Shown in pieces: positions 56,807 through 64,000 of a stretch of DNA of 64,000 nt. Made by a program: the position numbers and the translations under genes. The notes beneath the pieces are model-generated. The model did not search any database. It saw nothing but the letters and a program-made list of their open reading frames with translations, and was not told the DNA's origin. Each line of letters begins with the position of its first letter. The stretch's first letter is position 1. This DNA is from Rosistilla carotiformis. Its GTDB lineage: Bacteria > Planctomycetota > Planctomycetia > Pirellulales > Pirellulaceae. The DNA lies in the NCBI RefSeq assembly GCF_007753095.1, contig NZ_CP036348.1, forward strand, positions 7,231,411 to 7,295,410, given 5' to 3'.

Positions 56807-58051
56807 TTACATCGACATCGCGTCCCGTTTAGCGGTGGCAATGGCACCATCCATATCGTCGAAGATCGCGCCTGCTTGATCGTGGAAGATCCGCCCGATC
56901 AACAGATCGGTCAGGTTGCCGGTATGTTCGGGATGAGCTTTCATGAACCGGCCAAAGCTGAATTCGTTGGTGTAATAAGCGTGCACCAATTTGCGAATCC
57001 AGCTGGAGCCCTCCTTGAAGTCGTCGGCCCATCGGGCCAACTGATTCGCCGAGAGGTCGCCGTTGGCAAAGCCTTCGTTGATTGCGTCGGCCGCCCGCAC
57101 GCCGGTCTCCAACGCAAAATAGACGCCCGAGGAGTAGATCGGATCGATGAAGCCGAAGGCGTCGCCGATCAGCACCCAGCCCTGGCCGGCATGACGTGTG
57201 GTGGTGTACGAAAATTCTTTGGCAACGCGGATCTCCCCTTGGAAGTCCGCGTCCTTCAGACGTTCCTGCAGCCCCGGACAGATGCTCAATTCGTATTCGT
57301 ATTTGGCTTCCGGCTTAAGCCCCTGCTTGAGCATGTAGTCATTGTTGCCCACACACCCGATGCTCGTGATTCCGTTGGAGAGCGGGATGAACCAGAACCA
57401 GGAGTCCTTGTTCTCGGTCTGCATGATGATCGTCGCACCTTCGTTTTCGCCGTCGTCACGTCGGGCATCTTTCCAGTAGCCCCAGATCGCCGCCTTTTTG
57501 AGATCGGGATTGACCACCTTGAGCCCCAATTTATTGGCGATCAACGATTGCAGCCCCGTCGCGTCGACAACCACTTGGCTGGCGATTTCATGCTCCTGGC
57601 CTTGCGCGTCGCGGACGCGGACCCCCGTGGCCCGATCCTGGTCGTCGATTTGGACGTCCAACACCCGAGTTTGGTCATAGCAATCGGCCCCCAGTTCGCC
57701 CGCCCGTTCGAACAACATCTGATCGAATTGCGACCGTTCGACTTGCCACGTACTGCTGCAATCCCGTGGATCGTGCTGTTTGAAATAGAACGGCGAGGAT
57801 TCCTTGCCGCTGTTGGTGACAAATTGAACACTCAACTTCTTTTGAAATCCCAGCGACTCCATCCGATCGAGGACCCCCAATCGCTGCAGGGGCCAATACA
57901 CCTCGGGCATCAGCGATTCGCCGATGTGAAAGCGCGGCATCGCTTCGCGTTCGATCAACAGTGTGCGGTGTCCGGCCTGTGCGGTCAGCGCGGCAGCCGA
58001 ACTGCCTGCGGGGCCACCACCGATTACGACAACGTCATAGTTTGCTTTCAC
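56807..58051 (-). CDS. FAD-dependent oxidoreductase with flavin-dependent halogenase motifs
   Basis: A 414-residue flavoprotein. The Rossmann FAD motif GGGPAG is at residues 11-16 and PRFHIGESLMP at 39-49. A lysine pair K71-K72 (GFQKKLSVQF) sits where halogenases carry the catalytic Lys. The halogenase signature WxWxIP is matched by W218-F-W-F-I-P223, and FxxPxxSxG by F301-IDP-IYS-SG309. Related geranylgeranyl-reductase/monooxygenase-type flavoproteins can share parts of this pattern. A flavin-dependent phenol/pyrrole-type halogenase is thus a reasonable call, chemistry unproven. It stands alone, with no biosynthetic neighbours. Confidence 0.75.
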   Translation of the reverse strand: MKANYDVVVIGGGPAGSSAAALTAQAGHRTLLIEREAMPRFHIGESLMPEVYWPLQRLGVLDRMESLGFQKKLSVQFVTNSGKESSPFYFKQHDPRDCSSTWQVERSQFDQMLFERAGELGADCYDQTRVLDVQIDDQDRATGVRVRDAQGQEHEIASQVVVDATGLQSLIANKLGLKVVNPDLKKAAIWGYWKDARRDDGENEGATIIMQTENKDSWFWFIPLSNGITSIGCVGNNDYMLKQGLKPEAKYEYELSICPGLQERLKDADFQGEIRVAKEFSYTTTRHAGQGWVLIGDAFGFIDPIYSSGVYFALETGVRAADAINEGFANGDLSANQLARWADDFKEGSSWIRKLVHAYYTNEFSFGRFMKAHPEHTGNLTDLLIGRIFHDQAGAIFDDMDGAIATAKRDAMSM

Positions 58052-58623
58052 GGTTTGATACCTATGCGATTTTCAAAGGGGAGTTTGACACGGGGGGAGT
58101 GAGACAACACCAGCCAATGGGGGGTGATACGCTGTGTTTCCTCGCTGGAGACAGAGGCCGCCGAATCGATGCCGCAAGCAGCAACCGGATCGGGAATCCA
58201 GGCCAAAAGGATCTCCTGGCGCGGGAAACGAACTGCATTCTTGTTACAACAACTATAGCGAGCAGGCCAGCCTTCGGCGACGCTAATCCTGAGAAACCCG
58301 TGCGTCGCGTCCTCCACCCTGTCGGATCGCATTCCCTTCGGGAAATGCGCAACGGAACGTCAAAAGTAGGCGGGTTCCGAAGGACCGCCAAACGCTCTAA
58401 GGGCGGCGGGATTCCCTTAACGCAACCGCGATTACTGTTTACCCCTAACCGCCCAATTTGACACGTTTGCGTCTGTGACGTAGAGATTGATACCGAGGGC
58501 TGTGACGGACCACCCGAGCTTAACGCCTCGCGAACGCTCACTCATGCGTCTTCACTGCCGCACCGAGACAAGGCGGGAAGCGCACCTCGCAATGGGTCGA
58601 CCAGGAACACGGTTTTTATCGCA
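58052..58623. other. Intergenic region between divergent genes, nothing recognised
   Basis: These 572 bases contain a small hairpin at about 58329-58350 (GCATTCCC-TTCG-GGAAATGC type) but no supported gene. They should hold the divergent promoters of the flavoprotein and GGDEF genes. Confidence 0.4.
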
Positions 58624-60012
58624 ATGGGAATTCAACTTGTCGCATTGATCGCACTCAGCTGCGGCTGTTCAGGCTTGCTGTGTGGATGGTTCTTGAACAC
58701 GTCCAACGGTGCAGCCGATCCGGGACGGACCGCCGATGCGGAGCAGAATCGCACCGAACGGGTGCGGCTGGAAAAATTGGCAGCTTCGTTGCGGAATGTG
58801 ACCACCAGCGTTGCCGCCGAAGTCGATGCCCATCAAACAAAAATCCAGCAGGTATCGGACAGCCTGACCGATTCCGATGAGGATCACGTTCTCGACGCAG
58901 TCGCGAGCCTGATCGCGGCCAACGAATTGATGCAGAAGCAATTGGGCGAGGCCCAAAACCAAATCCGCAGCCAAGCCCAAGCGATCGAAACCGCCGAAGA
59001 ACTTGCCCTCACCGATGCCCTGACCGGCCTCAACAATCGCCGCGCCCTCGATCGCCAAATGAAGCAACGCCATGCGTTGGGGGACACCGTGGCCCATCCG
59101 ACAACGTTCATGCTGATCGACGTCGACCATTTCAAGAATTTCAACGACCTCCACGGCCACTTAACCGGCGACGAAGTGCTCAAGCATGTCGGACGCCTGC
59201 TGACCAACAGCCTCTCGGACGTCGGTTTCGTCGCCCGGTACGGCGGCGAAGAGTTTGCCGTACTGTTTAGCGACATGCAAGTTGCCGAAATCAAAGACCG
59301 TGCCGATGAGGTCCGAGCGACCTTTGGTGAACAAGAGTTTTTCGTCGACGATCAATGCCTGCAAGTGACCGCCAGCGCGGGCTTGGCCCAACTGGAGCCG
59401 GGAGAGTCGATCGAATCGTGGATCGAGCGCGCCGACAACGCCCTTTACAACGCGAAAGACGAAGGTCGCGACCAAGCCTACTGGATGGACGGCGACGTCG
59501 CGTTTCCGGTCAAGGATGAGGATGCGGAAGAAACGGCCGACGAGCAGATTTTCGTCGACGAACCTAAAGCGTCCGTGGAAGATCCCGATGTTGTCGCACT
59601 GCCCGACCTGAAGACGCTCAGCAAAAACGTTGGCAACGGATTTGCGAAACTGCAAGAAGAACGGATCCCTTTCTGCTTGATGGCGATTCACGTCGAATCC
59701 GACACCACCGACGACGCTTGGCAGCAGGTCATCCTGGCCAGCTTGCACGCTTCGGTCCGTGGGATCGATGCCGATCGGATCGGCTTCGATGGCGAGCACA
59801 CCTTTGTCGTCTGTCTCCCGAGCACCGACGAATCGATCGCGAAAGAACGCGCCAAAGCGATCCGCCAAAGCATCGACACGGTCAGCGATTCGGCGTGGCG
59901 GATTCAGATTGCCACGACCAGCGCCACCGCCACAGAAACCTTCGACGAAGCGATGCAACGGACGATCGCCATGAATCAAGCAACCGACGCCGAAGAACCC
60001 ATCAGCGTCTAG
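58624..60012 (+). CDS. GGDEF protein, diguanylate cyclase with degenerate second GGDEF-like domain
   Basis: A 462-residue protein. An N-terminal hydrophobic helix (LVALIALSCGCSGLLCGWFL) anchors it. A coiled-coil region precedes the first GGDEF domain (about residues 125-285), which has LTDALTGLNNRRALDR, DVDHFKNFND, and GGEEF at 207-211. The catalytic motif is intact, so c-di-GMP synthesis is likely. No RxxD inhibitory site is visible five residues before GGEEF. The C-terminal ~140 residues recall a second, degenerate GGDEF fold (FCLMAIHVESD, GFDGEHTFVVCLP). Start ATG 58624. Confidence 0.88.
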   Translation: MGIQLVALIALSCGCSGLLCGWFLNTSNGAADPGRTADAEQNRTERVRLEKLAASLRNVTTSVAAEVDAHQTKIQQVSDSLTDSDEDHVLDAVASLIAANELMQKQLGEAQNQIRSQAQAIETAEELALTDALTGLNNRRALDRQMKQRHALGDTVAHPTTFMLIDVDHFKNFNDLHGHLTGDEVLKHVGRLLTNSLSDVGFVARYGGEEFAVLFSDMQVAEIKDRADEVRATFGEQEFFVDDQCLQVTASAGLAQLEPGESIESWIERADNALYNAKDEGRDQAYWMDGDVAFPVKDEDAEETADEQIFVDEPKASVEDPDVVALPDLKTLSKNVGNGFAKLQEERIPFCLMAIHVESDTTDDAWQQVILASLHASVRGIDADRIGFDGEHTFVVCLPSTDESIAKERAKAIRQSIDTVSDSAWRIQIATTSATATETFDEAMQRTIAMNQATDAEEPISV

Positions 60013-60043
60013 ACGGTTGAACAGGGCCGCTGGAACCCGCGGC

Positions 60044-60697
60044 TCATTCCGGCAACTGTTGCTCGATCGCCGCAGCCACCTGTTGTGCCAAAAACGCCGA
60101 ACCAGCAGTCGTGTAGTGCAGATCCTGTGGTCGGTGGAATTCTTCGAAGCGTGGCATGATATAGCCGTGCAAATCGTTGATCGGCACATCCAGTTCGGTC
60201 ATCACTCGGGCGGCGATTTCGTTGTAGTGGGTTTCGTCGCCGAACGTTCGGTCGGGGTTCAGTTTGCCCTTGGGAATCGGTGTCGTCGACGCCCAGATCA
60301 ACTTCGCGCCGGTCGCTTTCAACTTGGCGACTAACAACCGCAAGTTCTTTTCGTAATTGGCCGGTTCGACTTGCCGCGTCCCATCGGCCTGGTGCTTCAA
60401 ATCGTGGATGCCCCAATTGAAATGGATCACATCCCAGTTCCCATCCCCAAGCCATTTGTCGATATTTGCCAGCCCTCGGAACGTTGGTCCGCCGTTGGCC
60501 CGAATCCGATGGACGTTCGCTTTATCGGCCAACAGCTTTCGTGTCGGCAGGGTGTACCCGATCGAGATCGAATCGCCGATCAACAGCACCCGTGGCAGAC
60601 CCGGGCGATCTTTGATCGGCGTCAAAGCATCCTTCTGCCCATAGGTGGTGGCACAGCAGACAAATGTCAGAAGAGCAAAACAACAGATTCGATGCAT
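60044..60697 (-). CDS. Exported SGNH/GDSL-family hydrolase
   Basis: A 217-residue esterase-like protein. It has a signal peptide (MHRICCFALLTFVCCATTYG). The catalytic blocks are LLIGDSISIGY (nucleophile Ser), the Gly of RANGG, NWGIHDL and the C-terminal DLHYTTAG (Asp-His). All four SGNH blocks are present. Likely acts on ester groups of carbohydrates, for example deacetylation of glycans, consistent with the sulfatase-rich lifestyle. ATG 60697 begins the signal peptide. It is convergent with the GGDEF gene. Confidence 0.82.
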   Translation of the reverse strand: MHRICCFALLTFVCCATTYGQKDALTPIKDRPGLPRVLLIGDSISIGYTLPTRKLLADKANVHRIRANGGPTFRGLANIDKWLGDGNWDVIHFNWGIHDLKHQADGTRQVEPANYEKNLRLLVAKLKATGAKLIWASTTPIPKGKLNPDRTFGDETHYNEIAARVMTELDVPINDLHGYIMPRFEEFHRPQDLHYTTAGSAFLAQQVAAAIEQQLPE

Positions 60698-60793
60698 GGG
60701 AAGAGTCTCGCCGAGGGTGAAGCAGGAAGATCGGTTTGAGATCGACCAGTATACACGCTCGGCGAGGGGTTCAGGCGACGGCGCTACCATTGA

Positions 60794-61564
60794 TTAGGGA
60801 GCGGGCAGCGGCGTCGGCTGCGCCGTTTCCTGGGCGGCCGGCAGTCGCGCTGTCACGCGTTTGGACGGCTTGGTTTGCTCAGGCATCCGCGCCAGTCGCT
60901 GTTGGAACGAACTGGGCAACGGGATCGTCGTCGTCTGCATCGCACTGTTGGCGTTCAGCCCCTGATGCGTTTCGGTGCCGCCAAGGTAGTGGCCGACTTG
61001 ACGAACCGCCGGGACGGCAGACCGCTTCGATGCGTTCAGGTCGACCTTGCGACCGGGCAACAACACCATCGCCGCTTCGCTTTGCACCACCTTGCCGCCA
61101 GAGGTTTTAAACGTTGACATCAGCGACAGTTTCTTCTGGTCACCACCGGCCGCATCCCACGGAATCCAGATGCTGTACGACGCGCCCAAATCCGATTCGC
61201 TGAAGTGCGATGTGAATTGTTCTTTGGTAAAGCGGAATCGCTTGACTCCATCGGATTGCTGAGCCGAGGCCAAAGCTTCATCGAAGCCATGGATCGTCAG
61301 CTCCCCTTCGACCGGGACCGCTTGGCTGTGTTCGTTGTAAAAGTAGACTCGGCCGCCAAATCCACGTGTCGGTGTCCGACCTGGTTGAACCAAAATATCC
61401 GGCGTCCAGGTGACCGCCATTTTCACGGGGTTGGGGTATGGTTTGGGTGGCTTGTCTTTGTTCCACGGCAACTTGGCCGACCACGAATCACTCTTGGGAG
61501 CCGTTGCGCACCCCGTGGCGATGGGACATGCCACAATGATCAGAATGAAGAGGACGTTTTTCAT
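60794..61564 (-). CDS. Hypothetical lipoprotein
   Basis: A 256-residue predicted lipoprotein with a signal ending IATGC (Cys19). The body has a beta-rich region (VYFYNEHSQAVPVEGELTIHGFDEA; SIWIPWDAAGG) and a Pro-rich, basic C-terminus. No catalytic motif is recognised. It is 143 bp downstream of the secretin gene on the same strand and could be co-transcribed with it. Start ATG 61564. Confidence 0.65.
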   Translation of the reverse strand: MKNVLFILIIVACPIATGCATAPKSDSWSAKLPWNKDKPPKPYPNPVKMAVTWTPDILVQPGRTPTRGFGGRVYFYNEHSQAVPVEGELTIHGFDEALASAQQSDGVKRFRFTKEQFTSHFSESDLGASYSIWIPWDAAGGDQKKLSLMSTFKTSGGKVVQSEAAMVLLPGRKVDLNASKRSAVPAVRQVGHYLGGTETHQGLNANSAMQTTTIPLPSSFQQRLARMPEQTKPSKRVTARLPAAQETAQPTPLPAP

Positions 61565-61707
61565 CGGAGAACTACCTAAAAAGGTTTTCACTGCGAGATC
61601 GGGTTGGCGAGTCGCCCGTGCCGGACGACGCTTGGAACGCTTTCCATTTAGCCGTCCCAGCGAAGCGAGACAGCTTGGTTCAGATCACCATGGCGGGCGA
61701 TCGTTCA

Positions 61708-64000
61708 TTAGCGGCGAGGCGTTTCGACAGCCGGAGCGGCCATCGGAGCACTGTATTGCACCGGCGTTGCATATCCAGGCGGCATCGCGTACTCGCTGGA
61801 AGTCGACTCGTTTTGCATCGAGAAGACTTCCAATGGAATGCGTTGCTGTGGTTGCATGTTCATTGCCGATTCGGTCGTATGAATGGGAGCCGCTTGTTCG
61901 ATCATCCCCGCAGGCTGCGGGATTGCCGGAGCACTTCCGTTCGATTGATAGGGAACCGTCTGCACTGGTTGCTGGTTCGCATCCATCGGGGTTTGTTGCA
62001 GACTTCCGGGCACCATCTGTTCTCCCGGTCCCAGCAATGGATCCTGTGGTGCGGTCGGGAAGTGATCGACGGTAGGATGCATGTCGGGATAGATCATCGC
62101 CCCAACGGCAGGCCCCCAGAGACCGTATCCGCCACGCAAGCCCGCGTCGCCATGCATCTCGACCACATCGGCCAGACAGTAGCTCATACGGCTCGATTCA
62201 GCATCGTTGATCAATTGGATGTCCTCTTCGCCATTGACGACTCGAGGTGTCAGCACGATCAACATTTCCGTCCGCTCTTCGATTTCTTGGTCGTATCGGA
62301 ACAACTGCCCCAGGATCGGGATGTCTGAAATGACCGGCACGCGGCGGCTGAACTGACGACGACTCTTGGTGATCAATCCACCAAACACAACGGTCTGGCC
62401 CGACAGTGCGGTGACAGTCGATTGAGCTTGCGTAATCAAGATCTGTGGCGAAATGATCGGGTTGCCGTTGGTGTCGGTGGCAATCGGTTGACCGTTGTTT
62501 GGATTCGGATCGACGTTTGATCGCTGGGCGTCGACGTTCATCACGATCAATCCATCCTGTCCGACTCGCGGAGTGACCCGCAGAATCAAACCCAGGTTGA
62601 TGTCTTCGGTGGCAATGATCGTTCCCGAGTTGACGCTGGCAGCCTGAACCGATTCGATCCGCGGGAACAGCGAACCGACCTGAACGTAACCCTCGGTTCC
62701 GTCGAGCGTCATGATCTGCGGGCGGCTGAGGATCTGAGCCCGCCCGGCATCCTGCAGCATTCGCAGCAACAGGTTCACCGATTCGCTAGCCGCCGACAGG
62801 ACAAAGCCGCCGTAACCAAACTCGCTGCTCTGACGCCCCAGTGCAAACGCACTGGTAATCTGCTCGGCAACGTGTCCTGGATTCGATTGATTCGCGTTGG
62901 GCAGGCCCGGTGACGAACTCGAATTCGGAAGGAAGTTGAAACCAGGCGTGTTGGTGGTCGTTCCCGCGACGCCACGATCGAATAGCACCGAATCTTGTAA
63001 GCCGAGCTCGGTGCCAAATTCGAAGCCATCGGTGAGGGTGACTTCCGCCAACACCACCTGGATCATGATCATCGGTGGCCGACGATCCAGTTGGTCGATC
63101 ACGCGACGAACGTCTTCATACAGTCGCGGCGAGACACTGATCACCAGGCTGTTGGTACGCGCTTCGGGGACGACAACGAGGTCGCGTTCGGGCAGATCGT
63201 AGGGGCCAAGGCTTTGGCTGAAAAACTGGTTCCGCGATTGCAATTGCGATTGTTGGTTAACAAAGTCTTGCAGGGCGGTCGCGACGTCGGCCGCGGCAGC
63301 GTTCCGTAACCAGATCGTTTCGGTGATCCGCGACGAAAAGCCTTCGGTATCCAATCGGATCAATAAACTCTCGACCACTTCCAAATCGGTCGCACTGCCG
63401 CTGGCAATGATACTGTTGGTCCGGATGTCGACGGCGAATCGCAGCGCGATCAACGAAGTCTCGCTGTTGCTGGTCTGCGTCATCGCAGCCAGGTTTCCGA
63501 CCCCGCTGTTGTTGGTCTGTCCGTCGGCGGAAAACAACTCTTGCAACGACGTCGTCAATTGCGTGGCGTCGCCGTTGACGATCGTAAAGACCTTGACCAC
63601 GCTTTCGGCACCCGGCAATTGATCCAACTGGTCGATCAATTCGCCGATCAATGGCATGCTGGCCGCCGGAGCGCGAACGACGATCGCGTTGACGTTGGGA
63701 TCGGCCGTGACGACCACTCCCGACAGGATTCCCGAATCGAGCGTCTTGTTCCCTTCGGCGTCGACCGACAGGATCGACAGCGTGCTCGAAGGGATCGTGG
63801 TGTTGTCGGGAACGTCTTCGGGTTGTCCCGAGATCGCCGCCTGCAGAACCGGCTGCAGGTCTTCAGCAAAGGCGTTCTTCAGCTTGAAGACCTTCAGCTC
63901 ACTCTCGGCACCGGTCGCCGGAGCATCTAACTGTTGGATCATCCGTTCCACTTCCAACATGTCCCGAGGCGACGCCTGGGCGATGATCGAATTGGATCGA
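61708..64000 (-). CDS. Type II secretion system secretin, GspD-like (5' end outside window)
   Basis: The visible ~760 codons are the C-terminal part of an outer-membrane secretin; the frame is open to the window edge. Repeated secretin N-domains (NSIIAQASPRDMLEVERMIQQLD; PNVNAIVVRAPAASMPLIGELIDQLDQL; RTNSIIASGSATDLEVVESLLIRLD) lead to the C-terminal secretin domain (VVVPEARTNSLVISVSPRLYEDVRRVIDQLD, then VPVISDIPILGQLFRYDQEIEERTEMLIVLTPRV). A ~155-residue Pro/Met/Gln-rich tail follows the domain, longer than the usual S-domain. It forms the multimeric outer-membrane channel through which folded proteins (possibly pseudopilin-dependent) leave the cell. Confidence 0.88.
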   Translation of the reverse strand, partial: RSNSIIAQASPRDMLEVERMIQQLDAPATGAESELKVFKLKNAFAEDLQPVLQAAISGQPEDVPDNTTIPSSTLSILSVDAEGNKTLDSGILSGVVVTADPNVNAIVVRAPAASMPLIGELIDQLDQLPGAESVVKVFTIVNGDATQLTTSLQELFSADGQTNNSGVGNLAAMTQTSNSETSLIALRFAVDIRTNSIIASGSATDLEVVESLLIRLDTEGFSSRITETIWLRNAAAADVATALQDFVNQQSQLQSRNQFFSQSLGPYDLPERDLVVVPEARTNSLVISVSPRLYEDVRRVIDQLDRRPPMIMIQVVLAEVTLTDGFEFGTELGLQDSVLFDRGVAGTTTNTPGFNFLPNSSSSPGLPNANQSNPGHVAEQITSAFALGRQSSEFGYGGFVLSAASESVNLLLRMLQDAGRAQILSRPQIMTLDGTEGYVQVGSLFPRIESVQAASVNSGTIIATEDINLGLILRVTPRVGQDGLIVMNVDAQRSNVDPNPNNGQPIATDTNGNPIISPQILITQAQSTVTALSGQTVVFGGLITKSRRQFSRRVPVISDIPILGQLFRYDQEIEERTEMLIVLTPRVVNGEEDIQLINDAESSRMSYCLADVVEMHGDAGLRGGYGLWGPAVGAMIYPDMHPTVDHFPTAPQDPLLGPGEQMVPGSLQQTPMDANQQPVQTVPYQSNGSAPAIPQPAGMIEQAAPIHTTESAMNMQPQQRIPLEVFSMQNESTSSEYAMPPGYATPVQYSAPMAAPAVETPRR

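Noticed and set aside
56750-58102. 450-codon plus-strand frame opposite the flavoprotein
   Set aside because: FAD and halogenase motifs are intact on the minus strand; the plus-strand product has no domain or signal.

Overview
The window reads as a chromosomal segment of a planctomycete, most likely family Pirellulaceae. The evidence is a DUF1559 pseudopilin-like protein with a paired lipoprotein, several formylglycine sulfatases, a PVC-type dehydrogenase/cytochrome c fusion, Pkn-type Ser/Thr kinases with membrane tails, a giant secreted repeat protein whose N-terminus resembles the planctomycete LEPR-XLL signature, frequent GTG/TTG starts, and many short palindromic intergenic repeats. No rRNA, tRNA, IS transposase, prophage or CRISPR array was recognised. 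The species cannot be named from the sequence alone.

Layout. 1-3.6 kb: a methyltransferase gene cut by the window edge and a truncated second copy of it, bracketing a DUF1559 gene and a lipoprotein. 3.6-9.3 kb: bioF, an acetyltransferase plus M20 deacetylase pair, a J-domain-like membrane protein and an M48 lipoprotein metalloprotease. 9.7-18.3 kb: a membrane protein, a Ser/Thr kinase, a 1496-residue sulfatase-dehydrogenase-HEAT-cytochrome fusion and a second sulfatase. 18.4-25.5 kb: a zinc-ribbon/glycine-zipper protein, a 1766-residue RTX-repeat protein built from near-identical 1035-bp modules, and a thioredoxin-like protein. 26-31.8 kb: a PDZ protein overlapping a dihydrouridine synthase, a nested palindromic element, and mutS.

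31.8-41.4 kb is the most coherent functional block. It has three exported nucleoside hydrolases, an OprB-type porin broken by a one-base frameshift, ribokinase and a complete ribose ABC importer (rbsB, rbsA, rbsC). Six of these genes form one minus-strand operon with three 4-bp overlaps. The arrangement suggests that nucleosides are hydrolysed outside the cytoplasm and that the freed ribose is imported and phosphorylated.

41.9-45.7 kb holds a type IV AbiE-like toxin-antitoxin pair bracketed by direct repeats, and an unknown secreted protein. 45.7-58 kb: a third sulfatase, a membrane HExxH protein, an active kinase plus FHA-pseudokinase operon, a PilZ-like protein, nth-rnc, a HEAT protein, a membrane-anchored EEP-family nuclease/phosphatase, an unknown secreted protein, and a flavoprotein carrying flavin-dependent halogenase motifs. 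58.6-64 kb: a GGDEF protein with a degenerate second GGDEF-like domain, an SGNH hydrolase, a lipoprotein and the 3' part of a type II secretion secretin gene.
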